DNA of 64,000 nt. It comes from Nonomuraea muscovyensis. GTDB taxonomy: Bacteria > Actinomycetota > Actinomycetes > Streptosporangiales > Streptosporangiaceae. The notes under the pieces are model-generated. The model was not told the DNA's origin. It saw only the letters and a program-made list of their open reading frames with translations, and did not search any database. Position numbers and translations under genes: made by a program. Where the stretch lies: NCBI RefSeq assembly GCF_014207745.1, contig NZ_JACHJB010000003.1, positions 248,001 through 312,000 of the forward strand, written 5' to 3'. Of the stretch, positions 24,216-33,573 are shown piece after piece; position 1 is the first letter of the stretch, and each line of letters opens with the position of its first letter.

Positions 24216-26195
24216 GTGAGTCGATACCCGGCCGTGCCGGAGGGCATCGCGTTCGGCGGGGACTACAACCCGGAGCAATGGCCCGCCGAGGTGCAGGAAG
24301 AGGACGTCCGCCTCATGCGGGAGGCCGGGGTCACCCTGGTCAGCCTGGGAGTCTTCTCCTGGGTCCAGACGGAGCCGCGCGAAGGGGTCTACGAGTTCGG
24401 CTGGCTGGACGCGATCGTGGACCGGCTGCACGACGCGGGCATCTCGGTCAACCTGGGCACCCCGACCGCGGCGCCCCCCGCGTGGTTCTCCCGGGCCTAC
24501 CCGGACGCCTTCCCCGTCACCCGTGAGGGCGTGCGCGTCGGCGCGGGCGGCAGGCAGCACGCCTGCTCCAGCCACCCCGCCTTCCGCGCGGCGAGCGCCC
24601 GGCTGGCCGAACGGCTCGCGGAGCGCTACGGCGACCACCCGGCCGTGGTGATGTGGCACGTGCACAACGAGTACGGCGCGCCGCTCGGCGAGTGCTACTG
24701 CGCCGCCAGCACGGCCGCCTGGCGGCTGTGGCTGCGCCGGCGCCACGAGGACCTGGACGCGCTCAACGCCGCCTGGGGCACCGCCTTCTGGGGCCAGCGC
24801 TACGGCGACTGGGAGGAGATCGACGCGCCCCGGTGGAGCCACACCGTGGTCAACCCGGCCCAGCGCCTCGACTACGCCCGCTTCGCGAGCGAGGAGCACC
24901 TGTCGCACTACCGGCTGCAGCGCGACATCCTGCGCCGCACCGGCAAGCCCGTCACCACCAACTTCGCGGGCACCGTCAACTGCAAGTCCATGGACCTGTG
25001 GCGGTGGGCGCCCGAACTGGACGTGATCGCCAACGACCACTACCTGAACGGCGAGCAGCCCGACAACCACATCTGGCTGTCCATGTCGGCCGACCTCAGC
25101 CGCTCCCTCGCCGGCGGCGAGCCGTGGATGCTCATGGAGCACTCGACCGGCGCCATCAGCTGGCAGGCGCGCGGCATCGCCAAGCGGCCCGGCGAGATGC
25201 GCCGCAACAGCCTCGCCCACGTCGCCAGGGGCTCCGACTCCGTGCTGTTCTTCCAGTGGCGGGCCTCCCGGTCCGGCGCGGAGAAGTGGCATTCGGCGAT
25301 GCTGCCGCACGGCGGGACCGGCACGCGGATCTGGCAGGACGTCGTCGCGCTCGGAGCGGACGTGCGCCGCCTGGCCCCGGTGCGGGGCGGCCGGGTGACC
25401 GCCGAGGTGGCCGTCGCCTGGGACTGGGAGTCGTACTGGGCACTGGAGCTGGAGTGGCGGCCGACAGGTGACCTGGCGTTCAGGGAGCGGGTGGACGCCT
25501 TCTACGAGGCGCTGTGGCGGGAGCACGTCACCGTCGACTTCGTCCACCCTTCCGCCGATGTCTCGGCGTACAAGGTCGTGGTGTTGCCCAGCTCGTACCT
25601 GCTGACCGAGGGCTCCGCCAAGAACCTGCAGCGGTACGTCGAGGGCGGCGGCCACCTGCTCGTCTCGTACTTCTCCGGCGTCGTGGACGAGCACGACACC
25701 GTCCACGAGGGCCCGTACCCGGGAGCGCTGCGCGAGCTGCTGGGCCTGTCGGTGGAGGAGTTCCACCCGCTGCGCGAGCACGAGACCGTGACGCTGACCG
25801 GAGGCGGCACCGGCCGCGTCTGGTCCGAGCGGGTCCACCTGGTGGGGGCCAGGGCCGAACAGCACTTCGCCGACGGCCCCGACGCCGGCCACCCGGCCTA
25901 CACCAGCCACGACTTCGGCGCCGGCACGGCCCGCTACCTGGCCGCCGGCCTCACCCCCGCCGGCCTGCGCCCCCTGCTCGGCGCGCTGCTCGACCGCGCG
26001 GGCGTCTCCCGGCCCCGCGACCTGCCCGAGAACCTGGAGCTCGTACGGCGGGGCGCGCACACCTTCCTCATCAACCACGGCCCCGCCCCCGCCACGGTCA
26101 CCGGCCTCTCCGGCACCGACCTCCTCACCGGCGCCCCCTTCACCGGCGACGTCCCCCCGGGCGGCGTGGCGGTCGTCGCCCCCACCCAGGAGTGA
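24216..26195 (+). CDS. GH42 beta-galactosidase
   Basis: A 659-residue protein with the GH42 layout. The acid/base residue is E152 in WHVHNEYG and the nucleophile E308 in WMLMEHSTGAISWQ. The N-terminal motif FGGDYNPEQWPAEV is a GH42 signature. Cys117, Cys160 and Cys162 fit the zinc cluster of some family members. The trimerisation (class I amidotransferase-like) domain and a short beta-sheet end follow. There is no signal peptide, so it acts in the cytoplasm on galactosides taken up by the ABC transporter. GTG 24216 follows AGGGGGACTT. Last gene of the LacI-controlled operon. Confidence 0.94.
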   Translation: MSRYPAVPEGIAFGGDYNPEQWPAEVQEEDVRLMREAGVTLVSLGVFSWVQTEPREGVYEFGWLDAIVDRLHDAGISVNLGTPTAAPPAWFSRAYPDAFPVTREGVRVGAGGRQHACSSHPAFRAASARLAERLAERYGDHPAVVMWHVHNEYGAPLGECYCAASTAAWRLWLRRRHEDLDALNAAWGTAFWGQRYGDWEEIDAPRWSHTVVNPAQRLDYARFASEEHLSHYRLQRDILRRTGKPVTTNFAGTVNCKSMDLWRWAPELDVIANDHYLNGEQPDNHIWLSMSADLSRSLAGGEPWMLMEHSTGAISWQARGIAKRPGEMRRNSLAHVARGSDSVLFFQWRASRSGAEKWHSAMLPHGGTGTRIWQDVVALGADVRRLAPVRGGRVTAEVAVAWDWESYWALELEWRPTGDLAFRERVDAFYEALWREHVTVDFVHPSADVSAYKVVVLPSSYLLTEGSAKNLQRYVEGGGHLLVSYFSGVVDEHDTVHEGPYPGALRELLGLSVEEFHPLREHETVTLTGGGTGRVWSERVHLVGARAEQHFADGPDAGHPAYTSHDFGAGTARYLAAGLTPAGLRPLLGALLDRAGVSRPRDLPENLELVRRGAHTFLINHGPAPATVTGLSGTDLLTGAPFTGDVPPGGVAVVAPTQE

Positions 26196-26237
26196 TCACG
26201 AAGAGACGGCCACGGCGCTCCCGCGCGCCAAGGTAGG

Positions 26238-27194
26238 TCACCCGCCGCGGCGGGCGCGGGTGCGGCGTTTGCCCTCGTGCATGGCCTGGACGCGGGCCAC
26301 CGGGATCGTGTGGCCCTCCTCCACGAGGTCGGCGGGCAGCCGCTGCGGACCGGGCATCAGGGCGGCCCACGGGTCGCCGTCGCCCAGGAGGTCCGGCACG
26401 GTCCGGACGGTGAAGTCGGCCGGTGACACCCGGTCGAGGTCCGCCCACGCCACCGGGAACGACACCGGCGTGCCCGGCCGGATCCTCGGGCTGTAGGCGG
26501 CCACCACGGTCGCCCCGCCGGCCCGGGTGGAGTCGATGAACACCTTGCCCTCGCGGTCCTCCCGGATGAACGCCGTGGTCGCCAGGGCCGGGTCCAGCCG
26601 TTCGGCGCGGGCCGCCAGGGCGCGGGTGGCGGCGGCCAGGTCGTCCATGGCCACCCCCTCCGCCATGGGCACGAACACGTGCACGCCCTTGGCGCCGCTG
26701 GTCTTCACCGCGCCGGCCAGCCCGGCGTCGTCCAGCGCCTGGCGCACCAGCAGCGCCGCCCGTACGGCCAGGCCGAACGCCCCGTCGCCCGGCGGGTCGA
26801 GGTCGAGCACCAGGTGGGTGGCCCGGTCGCCCAGCACCAGCGCCGGGTGGAACTCGACGGCCCGCTGGTTGGCGAACCACAGCAGGGTGCGCCGGTCGTC
26901 GCACAACGCGTACGACACCTGCCGCTGCGACGCCTCCGCCCAGACGGACACCCTCCGGATCCACTGCGGCGCGTACGTGGGCAGGTTCTTCTGCATGAAG
27001 GGCGCCTGCCCCGGCCGTACGCGGATCACCGACAGGGCCCGGCCGCGCAGGACCGGCAGGATACGGTCGCGGACGGTGTCGAGGTAGTCGACCAGGTCCC
27101 GCTTGGTCGCCTCGGCCCCGTCGAACAGCGGCCCGTCGAGGTTGGTCAGCCTGACCCCGTCACGCGTCTCATCTGCGCTCACCTGCCCCACCAT
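26238..27194 (-). CDS. LigD-type DNA polymerase/primase domain protein
   Basis: A 318-residue protein equal to a stand-alone LigD polymerase domain. HLVLDLDPPG supplies the two metal-binding aspartates, and KTSGAKGVHVFVPM holds the catalytic His strand; RIRPGTPVSFPVAWADLD is the conserved late segment. In bacterial non-homologous end joining this domain fills in ends with ribonucleotides or deoxynucleotides. There is no ligase or nuclease domain, and no Ku gene nearby, so it is one of the stand-alone paralogues common in large actinomycete genomes; a role in repair is inferred from the family only. Confidence 0.93.
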   Translation of the reverse strand: MVGQVSADETRDGVRLTNLDGPLFDGAEATKRDLVDYLDTVRDRILPVLRGRALSVIRVRPGQAPFMQKNLPTYAPQWIRRVSVWAEASQRQVSYALCDDRRTLLWFANQRAVEFHPALVLGDRATHLVLDLDPPGDGAFGLAVRAALLVRQALDDAGLAGAVKTSGAKGVHVFVPMAEGVAMDDLAAATRALAARAERLDPALATTAFIREDREGKVFIDSTRAGGATVVAAYSPRIRPGTPVSFPVAWADLDRVSPADFTVRTVPDLLGDGDPWAALMPGPQRLPADLVEEGHTIPVARVQAMHEGKRRTRARRGG

Positions 27195-27401
27195 GCCCGC
27201 CGGACGCCTGGTCAGACAACAGGACGGCGCCGAAGAGTTGGATGTCGCGCCCTGCTCCAGCCCTGTGCACCAGGAGAGGCCAGCTCATACCGGTGGAGCG
27301 CGGAGGGGGCATGTCCCCACGATCGCCGTGGGCCGCCCGGTCGGCGGTGGGCCTGGTTTGGCGAGGTCCCACGGCGGTACGTCGTGGGGAAGGGGGGAAC
27401 C

Positions 27402-27761
27402 ATGAGGAAGATCATCACTGTCGGGCTCGGGACCCTGTCCGCCCTCTTCACGCTCACCCTGTTCGCCGGCTCCGCCCAGGCGGGCGGCTCCCAGGGCGAG
27501 GTGAGCGAACGGCAGTACCGGATCTTGCTGGCCCAGTGCCGCCACGCGGACGCCCCGGCCGTGCGGACCAGGTGCCGCGCCTCGGTCCGGGCCTCCTACC
27601 GCGTCGGCCGGGCCGACCCCACGCTGGACTGCCGCACCTACTCCGGCGTGACCGTGTGCGGCGTGCTGCCCCTCAGCGAGGCCGAACGCGCCTGCATCGA
27701 CGACTCGGTCGCCGGGGGCCTGTCCTACCGCCGCGCCGAGGTGGAGTGCTACGTCCTCTGA
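27402..27761 (+). CDS. Small secreted Cys-rich protein
   Basis: A 119-residue protein with a signal peptide (MRKIITVGLGTLSALFTLTL, then FAGSAQAGG). The mature part of about 92 residues has six Cys (in QCRH, TRCRA, DCRT, VCGV, ACID, ECYV), suggesting disulfides. I do not recognise the family. ATG 27402 follows AAGGGGGGAACC, a strong ribosome binding site. It converges with the VanW gene. No function can be given. Confidence 0.78.
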   Translation: MRKIITVGLGTLSALFTLTLFAGSAQAGGSQGEVSERQYRILLAQCRHADAPAVRTRCRASVRASYRVGRADPTLDCRTYSGVTVCGVLPLSEAERACIDDSVAGGLSYRRAEVECYVL

Positions 27762-27778
27762 CGGGCCGCGGGGGGCGG

Positions 27779-29458
27779 CTACGTCCGCGCCGTGCAGGTG
27801 AGGCGGGGCTCGGGCTGGTAGACGGTGTGGAAGCGCTGCTTCCTGACGACCTTCCCGCCCTTCTTGAAGATCCGCCACACGTCGATGGCGAAGCCCGGCA
27901 CGCCCTCCATCGGCAGGCAGTCGGGCCCGGAGTCCTTCATCTTGCGGAAGTCCTTGACGTTGTAGCGGCCCGAGCTCTCCGACTCGATGTCCCACCGCTT
28001 GGTGCTCCAGAACTGCACGGTGATCGACGTGTTGGTGTACGACGTCTTGATCAGCACCCCGTACGGCGAGTCGTTGCGCCAGCGGAAGTCCGGCTGCGGG
28101 AAGGAGACCGTCGACTCGCGGCCCGCTGGATAGCGGGAGATGTAGAACTGGTGCGGCGTGTGCTGCACGTCCTGGAACCCGCCGAAGAACACCGCGTTGA
28201 ACATCGTGGTCGCGAACTGTGACACGCCGCCGCCGACGTCGTTGACGAACCGGCCGTTCATGATCATCGGTGCTTCGACGAAGCCGCGCGCCCGGTCACG
28301 CCTGCCCACCAGGCCGTTCAGCGAGAACGTCTGGCCCGGCAGGACCAGGTGACCGTCGACGATCTCGGCGATCCGGTGGATGTTCGTCACCCGCGGCGCG
28401 CAGCACGGGTGTTGGGTGGTGTAGGAGCCGACCTTCTCCTTCACGCCGAGCCGCCTGGCCTTGGCGGTGGTCAGGTCGGGCTGGGCCTCGACGATCGGGA
28501 CCCGCACCGCGCGCTCGCCGCCGGTGAGGGCGGCGGCGACGGCCTTGGCCAGCCCGTCGGGGTCGATGTCACGGCCGGCGCGGTGCGGCACGACCCTCGG
28601 CCGGCCCCCGGCGATCCGGAAGGCCGCGTTCCTGGGGCGCCGGTCCTCCTCGACGAGCGTGTCACGCAGGCCGTCCACCAGCTCGGCGGCGTCGAACGAG
28701 GGCCGCATGTCGCCGCGCCCGTCGGGGACGAACCGCAGGTGGGCGGCGAGCTGGGCGGGCGACAGGGTCGCCCGCCTGTCCCCGGCCGACAGCGTCAGCG
28801 GCGCGGCCACCGCGGTGCGCGCGGTGGAGCCGGCGATCTCCTTCACCTTCGCGGCCGGCACCGACGGGGGCGTCGTGCGGACCGGCAGCGTGACCTCGTC
28901 GCGCCGGGCGAGGAACGCCTCGCGGATCGCCCGCGCGGCCTCCTTCCGGTCGAGGGCGCGACCGGCCTTGGGCAGCGTCACCTTTGGCTCCAGGCCGCGG
29001 TAGGCGATGGCGCCCTCCTGCGGCTTCCGGTCGACCCGCTTGGCGAGGGCGGCGATCCGCTCGCCCAGCAGCTCGTCGTCCACCTCGACGACGGGTGGGA
29101 CGGTGCGGGTGCCGAAGAGCGAGCGCGCGATGCCGGCCGGAGTGGTGTGGCCGTCCATGGCGCGGGCCACCGTGGTGCCCGCGTCGAGCGTCACGCCGAG
29201 GTCCTTGGGCTTCATGGTGACGGTGCGGCCGGCGACCTCGACCTTCAGCGGGCCCGGCCGGCCGAACTCCTCCTCCAGCCTGGCCCGCGCGGCCTCGGGG
29301 GAGAGGCCGCCGATGTCGACGCCGCCCGCGTCGGTGCTGGGCGGCACCTCTCCGGCCAGGGCCAGCGTGGGCATGCCGTACGCCAGCAGGAGCAGGGCGA
29401 GGACGGCGGCGATCGACGCGGCGACGCGGCCTCGGGTGGTGCTGAGGATGCGCTTCAT
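27779..29458 (-). CDS. VanW-family protein with two peptidoglycan-binding-like domains
   Basis: A 559-residue protein. A membrane anchor (VAASIAAVLALLLLAYGMPT) is followed by two PG_binding_4 (YoaR-like) domains at about residues 75-190 and 215-330, and a VanW domain (VTNIHRIAEIVDGHLVLPGQ, FVNDVGGGVSQFATTMFNAV, PHQFYISRYPAGRESTV). These are extracytoplasmic wall-associated proteins; the VanW domain is found near some vancomycin-resistance genes but its chemistry is not known. Here there are no van genes. It is divergent from the c-di-AMP-regulated CHAP hydrolase, so two cell wall genes share this spot. Confidence 0.92.
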   Translation of the reverse strand: MKRILSTTRGRVAASIAAVLALLLLAYGMPTLALAGEVPPSTDAGGVDIGGLSPEAARARLEEEFGRPGPLKVEVAGRTVTMKPKDLGVTLDAGTTVARAMDGHTTPAGIARSLFGTRTVPPVVEVDDELLGERIAALAKRVDRKPQEGAIAYRGLEPKVTLPKAGRALDRKEAARAIREAFLARRDEVTLPVRTTPPSVPAAKVKEIAGSTARTAVAAPLTLSAGDRRATLSPAQLAAHLRFVPDGRGDMRPSFDAAELVDGLRDTLVEEDRRPRNAAFRIAGGRPRVVPHRAGRDIDPDGLAKAVAAALTGGERAVRVPIVEAQPDLTTAKARRLGVKEKVGSYTTQHPCCAPRVTNIHRIAEIVDGHLVLPGQTFSLNGLVGRRDRARGFVEAPMIMNGRFVNDVGGGVSQFATTMFNAVFFGGFQDVQHTPHQFYISRYPAGRESTVSFPQPDFRWRNDSPYGVLIKTSYTNTSITVQFWSTKRWDIESESSGRYNVKDFRKMKDSGPDCLPMEGVPGFAIDVWRIFKKGGKVVRKQRFHTVYQPEPRLTCTART

Positions 29459-29789
29459 CGTGGGGGCGACCTCGCTCGGGGAGTCGGACGTCCGGCCAGT
29501 GTGCCACGGCGCCGATCAGGTCCCGGGCCTCTTTACCGAACGGGGGGACAGCATCTCGAAACCACTTTCGCCAGGGGAGGTAGGTAAAAACTTCAGCGCT
29601 AAACCCCAGGTGGAGCGGGGGGTTCACAGGTGCGGACCCGGACTCCGCTTGCACCGCTCTATACGCTTCGCTTACGTTTGAGGACATCGAGGCACACGTC
29701 CGGCATGTCAGTACCTCCGCCGCGTGATGCCCTAGCCAAACGCCGAGACCGCGTTCGCGCCGCCTGCATGATCGATGCGCAGGGGACGA

Positions 29790-29940
29790 CGCGGCCGCCG
29801 AATCCGCGACAGATCGCGGAACCGGGGACCCAATCTCTCATGGGGTGAATCGGCACGCCCGCCACAGGCGGCGGCGTGCCGTAGGGCACTTCCAGGCCCG
29901 AATCCGTCAGCTAACCCGGTAGGCGGCATGGAAGCAAGGA
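29790..29940 (+). ncRNA. c-di-AMP riboswitch (ydaO/yuaA type)
   Basis: The leader of the CHAP gene carries the highly conserved ydaO motif strings: ACCGGGGACCCAATC, then GGGGTGAATCGGC, GTAGGGCAC, and CCGAATCCGTCAGCTAACC followed by CGGTAGGC. CCGCC near 29795 and GGCGG near 29932 can close the outer stem, and a GCACGCC/GGCGTGC hairpin lies inside. The start codon is about 15 bases downstream. ydaO RNAs bind cyclic di-AMP and in actinomycetes usually turn off cell wall hydrolase genes when it is high; the CHAP protein here fits that. Confidence 0.95.
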
Positions 29941-29952
29941 GTAAACCCCAGT

Positions 29953-30654
29953 ATGACCAAGCGTGACCTCTCCCGTGCCATCGTGCCCGCGAACCTCCCG
30001 CGGTTCGTCATCGGTCTGACCGTGGCGGCAGGCGCCGCCTTCGGTGCTGTCCCGGCCATGACCATCGCGCAGCCGGCCCAGGCGCAGGTAGGCATGCCGG
30101 CGGACACCGCCCCGCAGGCGCAGGAGCAGCCCCGGGCCGCCGCCGCGGCCTACCAGAAGCCGCTGAGCGCCGACGCCCTGCTGAGGGTGGCGGAGTCGCA
30201 GGTGGGCGTCAAGGAGAACGCCGCCGGCGGCGGCACCCCGTTCCACAGCTGGTACATGTCCTCCCAGCGGGCCGCCGAGACCGTCGCCCGCGACGGCGGC
30301 AACGTCCGCGCCTACGCCAACGCGCCGTGGTGCGCGATGTTCGTCTCGTGGGTCGGCGAGAAGGCCGGCGCCCGCCCCTCCGTCGGCTGGGACGCCTACA
30401 CCGTGACCTACGCCAAGTGGTTCAAGGCCAACAAGCGCTGGGGCACCACGCCGAAGCCGGGCGCCGTCGTCTTCTTCGACTGGGACGGCAGCAGGAACCT
30501 GAGCGCGATCGACCACGTCGGCCTGGTCAAGAAGGACAACGGCGACGGGACGATCAGCACCGTCGAGGGCAACACCGGCAACGGCAAGGTCGAGCGCCGG
30601 GTGCGGCCCGTCTCGCAGGTGGCCGGCTATGGCTACCCGGTCCTGCAGGGCTGA
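29953..30654 (+). CDS. Secreted CHAP-domain peptidoglycan hydrolase
   Basis: A 233-residue protein with a signal peptide (FVIGLTVAAGAAFGAVPAMT, cut near AQA/QVG) and a C-terminal CHAP domain: NAPWCAMFVSWVGEKAG holds the catalytic Cys and SAIDHVGLVKKDNGDG the catalytic His. Such enzymes cut amide or peptide bonds in peptidoglycan. A segment LLRVAESQVGVKE precedes the catalytic part, as in related amidases. Expression is very probably controlled by the c-di-AMP riboswitch in its leader. GGAG lies before ATG 29953. Confidence 0.92.
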   Translation: MTKRDLSRAIVPANLPRFVIGLTVAAGAAFGAVPAMTIAQPAQAQVGMPADTAPQAQEQPRAAAAAYQKPLSADALLRVAESQVGVKENAAGGGTPFHSWYMSSQRAAETVARDGGNVRAYANAPWCAMFVSWVGEKAGARPSVGWDAYTVTYAKWFKANKRWGTTPKPGAVVFFDWDGSRNLSAIDHVGLVKKDNGDGTISTVEGNTGNGKVERRVRPVSQVAGYGYPVLQG

Positions 30655-30688
30655 TCCCCCTCCCGGCCTCCCCCGGGCCGCAGGCGGG

Positions 30689-30745
30689 TTGACATCTCCC
30701 TTGGATAGCTCCACTATCTAGGTTATCTAGATAGTGGAGCTATCC
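30689..30745 (+). promoter_or_regulatory. Promoter with 43-bp perfect inverted repeat upstream of the DoxX gene
   Basis: TTGACA at 30689-30694 is a consensus -35 box. Downstream, GGATAGCTCCACTATCTAG (30703-30721) and CTAGATAGTGGAGCTATCC (30727-30745) form perfect 19-bp arms around GTTAT. The repeat covers the -10 region and likely start point, so it should act as an operator; in RNA it would make a very stable 5' hairpin. Neither adjacent gene is a regulator. Confidence 0.85.
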
Positions 30746-30759
30746 GTTTTGGAGTCGTC

Positions 30760-31284
30760 ATGCAGGTTCCCCTCGTCCTCCTGGCCGCCCTGCTCGTGTT
30801 CCGCGGCCTGGGGGCGCTCGGCGTCAGCCGGTTCGCCTCGTGGTCCGTCAGCGCCGCCCACGCGCTGGCCGTCATGCTCCTCATGACCGCCTCGGCGCAC
30901 TTCGTCCCCGAGAGCGTCACGGTCATGCCCAACCACGCCGACCTCGTCCGGATGGTGCCGCCGTTCGTGCCGTTCCCCGCCGCCATGGTGTACCTGACCG
31001 GCGTGCTGGAAGTGCTCGGCGCGGCGGGCCTGGTCATGGCGGGCACCCGCCGGCTCGCCGGCCTCGGCCTGGCCGTGATGTTCGTGCTGCTGCTGCCCGC
31101 CAACGTCCACGCGGCCCTGGCGGGCACGCCGTTCAACGGCGGCGAGGCCACCCCGCTGTGGCTGCGCGTCCCCGAGCAGGTCCTCTACATCGCCGTCGCC
31201 CTCTGGAGCGCCACCCGCGGCGCCCGGCCCGCCCGCGACGAGGCCGGCACGCGGTCCGCGGGGGAGACGCTCAGCCGACGATGA
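30760..31284 (+). CDS. DoxX-like membrane protein
   Basis: A 174-residue protein with four hydrophobic helices (VPLVLLAALLVFRGLGALGV, AAHALAVMLLMTASAHFV, MVYLTGVLEVLGAAGLVMAG, LAGLGLAVMFVLLLPANVHA), the layout and length of the DoxX/DoxX-like family. HFVPESVTVMPNHADLVRMV between helices is typical of the longer DoxX-like members. Function in such proteins is unclear; some are linked to redox stress. ATG 30760 follows TTGGAG. Its control by a large inverted repeat suggests specific induction. The 3' end overlaps the convergent TrkH gene by 14 bp. Confidence 0.82.
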   Translation: MQVPLVLLAALLVFRGLGALGVSRFASWSVSAAHALAVMLLMTASAHFVPESVTVMPNHADLVRMVPPFVPFPAAMVYLTGVLEVLGAAGLVMAGTRRLAGLGLAVMFVLLLPANVHAALAGTPFNGGEATPLWLRVPEQVLYIAVALWSATRGARPARDEAGTRSAGETLSRR

Positions 31285-32620
31285 CCCGCTCCTCGGGAAG
31301 CTGGTAGCGGCGCGTCCGGTCCTTCAGCGCCAGCGCGGTCCCCAGCGTCAGCGGTCCCGTCCTGCCGATGAACATGAGCACCACGAGCAGCACGTGACCG
31401 ACCGGTCCGACGCTGGCGGTGATGCCGGTGGACAGCCCCACGGTGCCGAACGCCGAGACCACCTCGAACAGAACCTGGTCCAGCCCGTGCGGCGTGAGCA
31501 CCAACAGCAGGTAGGTGGCGACCGCCACCAGGGCCACGCTCAGCAGCGCGATGGAGATGGCCTGGCGCTGCGCGGCCTGGGGCAGGCGGCGGTGGCCGAT
31601 GTTCACATCCGACTCGCCGCGCATCTCCGCCCAGATGACGAACGCCAGCAGCCCGAACGTGGTGACCTTGATGCCGCCGGCGGTGCCCGCGCTGCCGCCG
31701 CCGACGAACATCAGCAGGTCGGTCACCAGCCAGCTCGACGGGTACATGTCGGCGATGTTCAGGCTGTTGAAACCGCCCGAGCGCGGCATGACGGCGGTGA
31801 AGAACGCCGCCAGCACCTTGCCCGAGTCGTCGAGCGCCCCCAGCGTCCTGGGATTGCGCCACTCGGTGACCAGGAACACCAGCGTGCCGACCACCAGCAG
31901 GAGCGCCGTGACGCCCAGGGTGATCCGGGTCAGCACCGACCAGTGGCTCGGCCGCCGCCACGACCTGAACAGCTCGAACATCACCGGGAAGCCCAGCCCG
32001 CCCACGATCACCGCCCCGGCGATCGGCAGGCAGATCCACGGGTCGGTGACGAATCTCATCAGGCTGTCGGACCACAGCGCGAACCCCGCGTTGTTGAACG
32101 CCGACACCGCGTGGAAGGCCCCCAGGTACACGGCCCGGACGAACGGCTCGTCGTACCCGAGCAGGAACCGCCCGGTGAGCACGCCCGCGGTGATCACCTC
32201 GCAGACCAGGGTGAACAGCGCGACGTTGCGCACCACGCGGCGCAGGTCGCTCATGGCCAGCGTCTTCGTCTCGGCCTGGGCGAACATCCTGGCGCGCAGC
32301 CCGAGCCGGCCGGAGATCAGCAGCGTGAAGAGCGTCGCCAGCGTCATGATCCCGAGCCCGCCGACCTGCATCAGCCCCATGATCACCAGCTCGCCGAAGA
32401 CCGACCAGTGGGTCTCGGTGTCCACGACCACCAGGCCGGTCACGCAGACCGCCGACGTGGCGGTGAACAGCGCGTTCACCCATCCGGCCGACACACCCGA
32501 GACTGTGGCGATCGGCAGGGTCAGCAGCGCCGTGCCCACCAGCACCACGAACCCGAAGCCGGTGGTGATCACCTGCGCGGGGTGCTGGAAACGCTGGAGC
32601 AACGATGACGCGACCGTCAC
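31271..32620 (-). CDS. TrkH/KtrB-family potassium uptake protein
   Basis: A 449-residue membrane protein with four pore-loop repeats: TSAVCVTGLVVVDT, AFNNAGFALWS, MPRSGGFNSLN and FGTVGLSTGITA, each holding the filter glycine. This is the translocating subunit of Trk/Ktr potassium (or sodium-coupled) uptake. The start is GTG 32620 with AGGAGAAGTTC before it; the open frame further upstream lacks family sequence. The cytosolic TrkA/KtrA gating partner is not adjacent. Confidence 0.93.
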   Translation of the reverse strand: MTVASSLLQRFQHPAQVITTGFGFVVLVGTALLTLPIATVSGVSAGWVNALFTATSAVCVTGLVVVDTETHWSVFGELVIMGLMQVGGLGIMTLATLFTLLISGRLGLRARMFAQAETKTLAMSDLRRVVRNVALFTLVCEVITAGVLTGRFLLGYDEPFVRAVYLGAFHAVSAFNNAGFALWSDSLMRFVTDPWICLPIAGAVIVGGLGFPVMFELFRSWRRPSHWSVLTRITLGVTALLLVVGTLVFLVTEWRNPRTLGALDDSGKVLAAFFTAVMPRSGGFNSLNIADMYPSSWLVTDLLMFVGGGSAGTAGGIKVTTFGLLAFVIWAEMRGESDVNIGHRRLPQAAQRQAISIALLSVALVAVATYLLLVLTPHGLDQVLFEVVSAFGTVGLSTGITASVGPVGHVLLVVLMFIGRTGPLTLGTALALKDRTRRYQLPEERVIVG

Positions 32621-32784
32621 GAACTTCTCCTGATCGCGGGAGATGGTGCGAGGAAACGGGCCGGCCGGGTGTCCCGGCGGGCTGCGGGCCCTACCGTAAC
32701 AGGAGCCTTGACAAGGCCCGCGCGTGCGGGCCGCCCCGAGCCGCCCCGCGCGCATACCGGGCCGCACCGGGGTAGGAGCGGGCC

Positions 32785-33501
32785 ATGCGTGTACGCCCCA
32801 CCCCGAAGGTCGCCGTGCCGGTGATGCACCACCGCTGGGCCAACATCACCTTCCTGCACTGGCGCTACCCCGCCGAGACCCTGCGCGCCATGGTGCCCGG
32901 CGGCCTGGAGGTGGAGACGTTCGACGGGAGCGCCTGGGTGGGCATGACCCCGTTCCTGATGGACGACGTCCGGCCGCCGGGCGTGCCGGCCCTGCCCTGG
33001 CTGTCGCGCTTCCCCGAGACGAACGTGCGCACCTACGTCCGCGACGGCCGGGGCCGCAGCGGCATCTGGTTCTTCTCCCTGGACGCCGGACGGCTCACGG
33101 CGGCGCTGGGCGGCCGGGCCGGCTACTGGCTGCCGTACTTCTGGTCGGACATGTCGGTGCACATCGACGGCACGCGGTGGTGGTACCGGAGCCGCCGCCA
33201 CCTGTCCGGCCGGCCGGGGGCACGCGGCGACGTCCGGGTCGAGGTCGGCGCGGAGCTGACCGGGCCTGCCCGCGACGACCTGGCGAGTTTCCTGACCGAC
33301 CGCTACCGGCTCTTCACCGTGGTCGCGGGCCGGCTCGCCGCGGCCGAGGTGGAGCACGCCCCCTGGCCCCTGCACGAGGCCCGGCTCTGCGGGCTGGACC
33401 AGACCCTGCTGCACGCCGCCGGTCTGCCCGCGCCCGGCGCGGACCCGGTCGTGCACGCCTCGCCGGGGGTGGACGTGCGCGTCGGATGGTGGAGCCGGTA
33501 G
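32785..33501 (+). CDS. YqjF-like DUF2071 protein
   Basis: A 238-residue protein. MHHRWANITFLHWRYPAETL, WVGMTPFLMDDVRPPGVPAL and FPETNVRTYVRDGRGRSGIW are typical DUF2071 (YqjF) segments, and the protein has the usual length. ATG 32785 follows GGAGCGGGCC. The family resembles acetoacetate decarboxylase-like folds, but no activity is established. It is divergent from TrkH. Confidence 0.88.
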   Translation: MRVRPTPKVAVPVMHHRWANITFLHWRYPAETLRAMVPGGLEVETFDGSAWVGMTPFLMDDVRPPGVPALPWLSRFPETNVRTYVRDGRGRSGIWFFSLDAGRLTAALGGRAGYWLPYFWSDMSVHIDGTRWWYRSRRHLSGRPGARGDVRVEVGAELTGPARDDLASFLTDRYRLFTVVAGRLAAAEVEHAPWPLHEARLCGLDQTLLHAAGLPAPGADPVVHASPGVDVRVGWWSR

Positions 33502-33573
33502 ATGGTGGGCGAGAGCACCGCCTACCAGGTGCCCGCCCTGCTGCTGCCGGGGCGCGGGCCCCGATCGGCGGCA

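Noticed and set aside
27779..29458. VanW gene as part of a glycopeptide-resistance operon
   Set aside because: No vanR/S, vanH, vanA/B-type ligase or vanX-like gene is present; VanW-domain proteins are widespread in actinomycetes without van operons.
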